From positions 1-38,132 of the forward strand of contig NZ_FZMO01000357.1 of assembly GCF_900197875.1 (NCBI RefSeq): 38,132 nucleotides of DNA, read 5' to 3'. The stretch is from Frankia canadensis (GTDB lineage: Bacteria; Actinomycetota; Actinomycetes; Frankiales; Frankiaceae). The position numbers and the translations under genes are program-made. Under the pieces are notes generated by a model. It was not told where the DNA came from. It saw only the letters and a program-made list of their open reading frames with translations, and made no database searches. Below, piece after piece: positions 34,306 to 38,132 of the stretch; position 1 is the stretch's first letter; each line of letters opens with the position of its first letter.

Positions 34306-35759
34306 CGACGCAGCGCGGCGCCGCCGACGACACCTCCGTCGCGCCGGTCCCCATCCACCCGGCCGCCACGACGGGCCCCGCCGGCCGCGGCATACCGGTC
34401 CCACGGTCCGATCCGCCCGCGCCCGTGCGGGGCGAGGCACCGGCGGCCGCCCCGGATGGTTTTCACCGCCTGCATCCGCTGACGCCGTTCCTGCGCGGCT
34501 GGGTGATCGTGGCGGCGTTCGCGGCGACCGTCGGGCGCAACCTCGCCGAGGATGTCACCGCCCGGGCGATCGGGCTGACCATGATCTTCCTCATTCCGGC
34601 CGCCGGGCTCTACGGCTACACCGCCTGGCGGTTCACCCGGTACCGCATCGAGCGCGACGACCTGCGCCTGGACACCGGTCTGCTGGTCCGCCGGACCCGG
34701 TACGTCCGGCTGGACCGGCTGCAGTCCGTCGACATCGTCCAGCCGCTGCTCGCCCGGTTCACCGGGCTCGCGATCCTGCGGCTCGACCTCGCCGGCCGGG
34801 AGCATCGGGAGCGGGCCGACGGCGACGGCGGTGAGGCCGCCTCCGACCTGCGCTACCTGTCGCTCGGGCACGCCCACCGGCTGCGCGCCACGCTGCTGAC
34901 CGCCGCCGCGGGACTCGGGGGTGATGCCCCCGAGGCCCCCCACCAGCGTCTCGCCGAGGTGCCGCCGCGCCGGCTCGTCGCCGCGATCGCGCTGTCCCCG
35001 GCGCCGTGGGTGGCCCTGTTCGGCGCGGTGGCGATCGCCGTCCCGTCGTTGCTGACCGGGACGCGGGCCGGCTTCCTCGGCGCCGTCCCGCTGCTCGGCT
35101 GGCTGTGGCACCGCACGATCCGGGTGTTCGCCGCCGGCTACCCGTACACGGTGTCCACGTCGCCGAACGGGCTGCGCATCGACAGCGGGCTGCTCGAACG
35201 CGCCCACGCGACCATTCCGCCGGGCCGGGTCCAGGCGATCAGCGTCGTCGAGCCGCTGCTGTGGCGCCCGTTCGGCTGGGCCACGATCCGGATGAACGTG
35301 GCCGGACGCGGGCCGTCCGTGCTGCTGCCGGTGGCCCGCCGCGCCGACGCGCTGGATCTGGTCGGCAGGCTGCTGCCCGGAGTGGACCTCGGGCGGGTCC
35401 GGCTGGACCGCCCGCCGCGGCGCGCCGTCCTGCTGGCGCCGCTGCACTGGTGGGCGCTGGCCTGCGGCGCCGACGACGCGGCGTTCGTCAGCCGGCACGG
35501 CCTGCTGCGCCGGCACACCGACGTCATCGCGCACGCCAAGGTGCAGAGCATCCGGATGGTGGCGAATCCGCTGGTCCGGGTGCTGGGGCTGGCCGATGTG
35601 CAGCTCGACACCACCGGCGGCCCGGTCCGGGTCAAGGCCGGGCTGCGCGGGAGGGAGGAGGCACTGCGGATCGTCGCCGCGCAGGCGGAGCGGTCCCGGC
35701 TGGGCCGGCGCAGGGCAGTCCCCGGCGCCGAGCCACCCCCGGGAGACGGACCGCCCTGA
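34302..35759 (+). CDS. Bacterial PH-domain membrane protein (YdbT-like)
   Basis: A 485-residue partner of the preceding protein. The first 50 residues are disordered and Pro/Ala-rich. Helix pairs follow at about 65-115 and 235-280. The bPH2 domains are seen in FTRYRIERDDLRLDTGLLVR with LDRLQSVDIVQPLLARFTGL, in YPYTVSTSPNGLRIDSGLLE with PPGRVQAISVVEPLLWRPFG, and in AFVSRHGLLRRHTDVIAHAK with VQSIRMVANPLVRVLGLADV. That makes three domains, the usual YdbT layout. GTG 34302 overlaps the upstream stop by 4 bp, giving coupling. The two proteins probably form one membrane complex. It ends 40 bp before the convergent CD-NTase-like gene. Confidence 0.85.
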   Translation: MTTQRGAADDTSVAPVPIHPAATTGPAGRGIPVPRSDPPAPVRGEAPAAAPDGFHRLHPLTPFLRGWVIVAAFAATVGRNLAEDVTARAIGLTMIFLIPAAGLYGYTAWRFTRYRIERDDLRLDTGLLVRRTRYVRLDRLQSVDIVQPLLARFTGLAILRLDLAGREHRERADGDGGEAASDLRYLSLGHAHRLRATLLTAAAGLGGDAPEAPHQRLAEVPPRRLVAAIALSPAPWVALFGAVAIAVPSLLTGTRAGFLGAVPLLGWLWHRTIRVFAAGYPYTVSTSPNGLRIDSGLLERAHATIPPGRVQAISVVEPLLWRPFGWATIRMNVAGRGPSVLLPVARRADALDLVGRLLPGVDLGRVRLDRPPRRAVLLAPLHWWALACGADDAAFVSRHGLLRRHTDVIAHAKVQSIRMVANPLVRVLGLADVQLDTTGGPVRVKAGLRGREEALRIVAAQAERSRLGRRRAVPGAEPPPGDGPP

Positions 35760-35799
35760 GCACGCGGGCGACGGCGGGCGGGCGGCAGCGGGCGGGCGC

Positions 35800-36882
35800 T
35801 CAGCCGAAGGCCGGGAACTCCGGTCCGAAGACCGAGCCCCACAGGGCGACGGCCTCCTCGTGGTCGCCGGCCTGCTCGGCCGCCAGCGCCTTCGTCGAGT
35901 AGATCCGGGCGAGCCGGATCGTCTCACCGAGGGCGTCGTGGTCCTCCGGGCGGACGTAGCTGGCCAGGTCGCCACCGACGTCGGCCGGGTCGGGCACGGC
36001 GAGGCCGACCTCGTCCATGTACCGGAACACCTCGGCCAGGCCCTGCCGGGTGTTGAGTCCCTTGCCGGCGAGAACCTGGCCGGCGAGCGCCTCGATGTGG
36101 AACGAGCGCAGATGGCTGCCGCACACCCGGTTCCACGCCTTGAGCAGCCGGACCGCCGAGATCACCCGGGGACCGAGATCCGCCGTCCAGCTCATGTGCC
36201 GCTCCGGGCGGGTCGGCAGCCAGCCGCCGACCCGGTCGGGCATCACATAGCCGGCCCGCGGGTGGTCGAACGCGGGGACGAGGTGCACGTCGGGCGGCGA
36301 GTCGTAGACGATGCGCAGCGCCTGGCCGCGGCTGCCGATCGTCTGGATCCGCTCGCCGCCGATCGCGTTGCGCACGCAGAGCACCAGGTCGCGCGAGTCC
36401 CAGCGGAATCGCTTCCAGGCGCTGTTCGCCGCCGAGAAGACCGCGAAGATGTCCACCTCGTCCAGCGGGCGGATCATCGTGTCCCGCCCGGCGGAGCCGA
36501 TCGTGGCCACGCCGACCAGCGGCAGCGCGCAGCGCGGCGGGAAGATCGCCCGCAGCGCGCGCTCGGCCTCGTCCCGGCGGGCGGCGATGACCGCCTTGTC
36601 CTCGGCGGACAGGCGGATCATGTCGTCGAGCTTGGCGAAGGCCCGCGCGGTCGTCCCGACCAGCAGCGGGCCCGTCAGCGCCCCGGTCGACGGGTTGATC
36701 GGCCCGGTGGGCGGGTGGGACGACGCATCGGTGGCGCCGCCCTCGGGCGGGAACAGGGCGTTCGGCGCGCCGGGCGTGGACTCGTTCGACCGTCGCCAGT
36801 GTGACGGAATGATCAGATGGTCATAGGTGACCTCGCCCGGCCGGACTCCGGCCGGTGTTCCCCGAGGGGTTTCCACGCTCAT
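35800..36882 (-). CDS. CD-NTase/SMODS-like nucleotidyltransferase without a CBASS partner
   Basis: A 360-residue protein of the OAS-like nucleotidyltransferase group. Residues 1-75 are variable. A helix with KLDDMIRLSAEDKAVIAARR is followed by the GS motif IGSAGRDTMIRPLDEVDIFA (129-146), a strand PPDVHLVPAFD (196-206) and a C-terminal helical part with ISAVRLLKAWNRVCGSHLRS. It ends AVALWGSVFGPEFPAFG, like bacterial cGAS/DncV-type enzymes. These make cyclic nucleotides that trigger effectors in phage defence. Here the first metal Asp reads Glu142, and the usual third Asp position reads His200 (Asp198 is near), so activity is uncertain. ATG 36882 has GGGAGG eight bases upstream. No effector, ubiquitin-like or HORMA gene lies in view. 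Codons 4-21 lie in an exact 55-bp repeat. Confidence 0.75.
   Translation of the reverse strand: MSVETPRGTPAGVRPGEVTYDHLIIPSHWRRSNESTPGAPNALFPPEGGATDASSHPPTGPINPSTGALTGPLLVGTTARAFAKLDDMIRLSAEDKAVIAARRDEAERALRAIFPPRCALPLVGVATIGSAGRDTMIRPLDEVDIFAVFSAANSAWKRFRWDSRDLVLCVRNAIGGERIQTIGSRGQALRIVYDSPPDVHLVPAFDHPRAGYVMPDRVGGWLPTRPERHMSWTADLGPRVISAVRLLKAWNRVCGSHLRSFHIEALAGQVLAGKGLNTRQGLAEVFRYMDEVGLAVPDPADVGGDLASYVRPEDHDALGETIRLARIYSTKALAAEQAGDHEEAVALWGSVFGPEFPAFG
36819..36873. repeat. 55-bp exact direct repeat, internal copy
   Basis: This stretch, inside the start of the CD-NTase-like gene, is identical to 38078-38132 at the end of the window and in the same orientation. Read on the minus strand, both copies encode ETPRGTPAGVRPGEVTYD in frame. 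Confidence 0.97.
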
Positions 36883-37321
36883 GCTGCTGACCTCCCAGGC
36901 GCAGGTAGCGCCGAACCGTTCGGGCTCCCCTCCCCGGACGCGCGACGGACCTCCCACGGCCCGTCGCGGACGCCCCGCCCTCGCTCGGCCCGTCGGCCAA
37001 CGGTCGCGACATCGCTTTACATGGTGCCCCAGGGCATCACGGTCTGAACAGGGGGCTGCCGGCGCGGCGTGTCCGCCACCCGACGTGTGACGGTGAAATT
37101 ACGAGAACGAGGGTGTCGCGCGCCTGACATCAGGCCATCGGAACGGCAACACCCGCACAATGTTCCGTGTGTCCGCACGACCGTTCTTACCAGGTCGTTT
37201 CGTGCGGATCACCGCGAGGCGCGGCGGACCGCCACCGGGCGGTGCCCCGCCAGCTCACCGCGTCCTCGCACCGAGGTGTGCCCGCCGGGACCACATGACG
37301 CACAGTGACGTGACGGCAGGC
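36883..37321. other. Intergenic region before the CD-NTase-like gene
   Basis: About 440 bp with no credible gene lie between the GNAT gene and the CD-NTase-like gene, both on the minus strand. It should hold the CD-NTase-like promoter and the GNAT terminator, but I find no clear -10/-35 pair and no strong hairpin. It is less GC-rich around 37010-37220. Confidence 0.5.
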
Positions 37322-37891
37322 TCACTCGGCGGGCGGCCGCAGCCAGATCCGCCACCACTCGGCTACCAGAACCGGGGTGGGCACGAAGGACGTCGCCTGC
37401 CCCAGCCGCTTCCCGACGGCGTCGCCGCGCTGGATCCGCGTCTCGACGAGCGCCCCGCGATACTCCAGCCAGCCGGCGGCCGCCCGGACCGCCTCGGTCG
37501 CGTAGCCCTCCCGCCGGGAGCCGAACACGATCGACACCCCCACGACGGCCCGGCGGCCATGGGTGTCCGCGGCGAGCAGGCCGACGGCCGCCGCCTCGGA
37601 CCTGCGCCGTAACACCCAGGTCAGCACCGACCGGCCGGCGCCGGCCCGGCGGCGCAGCTCGCGGCGCAGGGATCCGGCCGGGTCGAGGGGATCCGGCGCG
37701 GGTGCGTGCGGATCGGTGCCGACAATGCCGCCGTAGGGCCCGCCGGTGGTCGGGCCACGCCCCCCCGATCGGGCCATGACCGCGGTGTAGGCCAACGCCG
37801 GGGCTAGTTCCTCGGCGACATAGCCGGCGTTCCAGATGGTCAGCGGCAGGGCCAGCAGCCGGGGCGTGGTGAGGGTCGGCCCTTCACCCAC
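37322..37891 (-). CDS. GNAT-family N-acetyltransferase
   Basis: A 189-residue protein of the GNAT superfamily, closest in feel to the RimJ/RimL-type group (Acetyltransf_3). It starts with LTTPRLLALPL, the common first strand of this group. The acetyl-CoA pyrophosphate loop reads GSRREGYATEAVRAAAGWLE (R-x-x-G-Y-A form), and a later segment GKRLGQATSFV replaces the more usual S.rV.eK.Gf. pattern. A central insert rich in Gly, Pro and Arg (about 40-80) is unusual. GTG 37891 overlaps the end of the epimerase gene by 8 bp, so both are probably co-transcribed. The acceptor, a protein N-terminus or a small amine or sugar, is unknown. Confidence 0.75.
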   Translation of the reverse strand: MGEGPTLTTPRLLALPLTIWNAGYVAEELAPALAYTAVMARSGGRGPTTGGPYGGIVGTDPHAPAPDPLDPAGSLRRELRRRAGAGRSVLTWVLRRRSEAAAVGLLAADTHGRRAVVGVSIVFGSRREGYATEAVRAAAGWLEYRGALVETRIQRGDAVGKRLGQATSFVPTPVLVAEWWRIWLRPPAE

Positions 37892-38132
37892 GACGGGACG
37901 GTTCCCGCACTCCGAGCAGTCCGCGTTCGCGCAGCCAGACCTCCGTGCGGGCCATCCCGTCGGCGAGTGACACGGCCGGCTCCCAGCCGGTCAGCTCGCG
38001 GATCCGGGCGGTCGAGAAACCGACCTCGCGGGTCAGGTCGCGTACTCCGAGCGGGCCCACGTCGATCCGCGCCCGCGGGTCATAGGTGACCTCGCCCGGC
38101 CGGACTCCGGCCGGTGTTCCCCGAGGGGTTTC
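37884..38132 (-). CDS. C-terminal part of an NAD-dependent epimerase/dehydratase (5' end outside the window)
   Basis: The last 82 residues of a short-chain dehydrogenase-type sugar-nucleotide enzyme are visible. The segment YDPRARIDVGPLGVRDLTRE, then VGFSTARIRELTGWEPAVSL and ADGMARTEVWLRERGLL, shows the usual C-terminal substrate-lobe pattern of extended SDRs (D.sr.rel.GWeP...l.dGl..t..Wlr). The rest of the gene, including the Rossmann fold and YxxxK site, lies beyond the right edge. The visible N-terminal 18 residues fall inside the exact 55-bp repeat shared with the CD-NTase-like gene, so the join at the edge may be an assembly effect. It overlaps the GNAT start by 8 bp. Confidence 0.75.
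   Translation of the reverse strand, partial: ETPRGTPAGVRPGEVTYDPRARIDVGPLGVRDLTREVGFSTARIRELTGWEPAVSLADGMARTEVWLRERGLLGVREPSRRG
38078..38132. repeat. 55-bp exact direct repeat, copy at the window edge
   Basis: Identical to 36819-36873; the match begins at 38078, where the preceding bases differ (g versus t), and runs to the last base of the window. The true right end of the repeat is unknown. Confidence 0.97.

Noticed and set aside
34116-35975. A 619-codon minus-strand frame opposite the YdbT-like gene
   Set aside because: Low-complexity Arg/Gln/Gly/Asp composition, while the opposite strand gives three PH domains and membrane helices.
35800-37891. A complete CBASS defence operon
   Set aside because: Only the CD-NTase-like gene is present. 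The neighbours are PH-domain, GNAT and epimerase genes, with no effector or ancillary gene.

Overview
The window is high-GC DNA (about 70 percent by eye) with dense coding on both strands, GTG starts, frequent 4-bp ATGA/GTGA overlaps and strong GGAGG ribosome sites. Gene content fits an actinomycete (Actinomycetota): an HspR-controlled dnaK-grpE-dnaJ-hspR-clpB set with HAIR operators, a GAF-ANTAR regulator, an F420-type LLM oxidoreductase, an MMPL transporter and an EtfD-like iron-sulfur oxidoreductase. A Frankia-like organism is plausible but cannot be proven from this window. The left edge falls inside the 3' end of a tRNA-Ser gene. The last 55 bases repeat an internal stretch exactly. Together these suggest that the window is a whole contig of a draft assembly.

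Layout. 1-91: tRNA-Ser(UGA). 252-2436: divergent MarR regulator and 14-helix MFS drug exporter. 2501-3400: a conserved hypothetical gene facing the remains of a FUSC-type membrane gene. 3410-5214: ABC-2 exporter (permease plus ATPase). 5585-6797: GAF-ANTAR RNA-binding regulator behind a small gene of unknown function. 6895-8845: LLM oxidoreductase and a class II glutamine amidotransferase. 8846-9883: about 1 kb without a credible gene. 9884-13546: GT4 glycosyltransferase facing a PIG-L deacetylase and a ribokinase-type sugar kinase. 13699-17450: beta-phosphoglucomutase-type phosphatase and GH65 phosphorylase, with a tRNA-Gly(CCC) inside the over-long GH65 reading frame. 17633-20625: dcd converging on the EtfD-like gene across a strong terminator. 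21178-22419: NERD-domain membrane protein. 22729-30257: heat-shock block. 30386-35759: psuG, MMPL exporter and two bacterial PH-domain membrane proteins. 35800-38132: CD-NTase-like nucleotidyltransferase, GNAT acetyltransferase and the C-terminal end of a sugar-nucleotide epimerase.

How the parts work together. The best-defined unit is the protein-quality-control regulon. DnaK, GrpE, DnaJ and ClpB form the disaggregation system, and HspR, encoded fourth in the operon, should repress both transcripts through two HAIR sites before dnaK and one before clpB. The HAD and GH65 genes form a disaccharide phosphorolysis module: the phosphorylase releases beta-glucose 1-phosphate and the mutase converts it to glucose 6-phosphate. 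No CRISPR array, insertion sequence, prophage or complete defence system was seen. The most unusual items are the lone CD-NTase-like gene with altered metal-binding positions, the 55-bp repeat linking its N-terminus to the epimerase fragment, the tRNA embedded in the GH65 frame, and the FUSC relic with an 11-bp tandem duplication.
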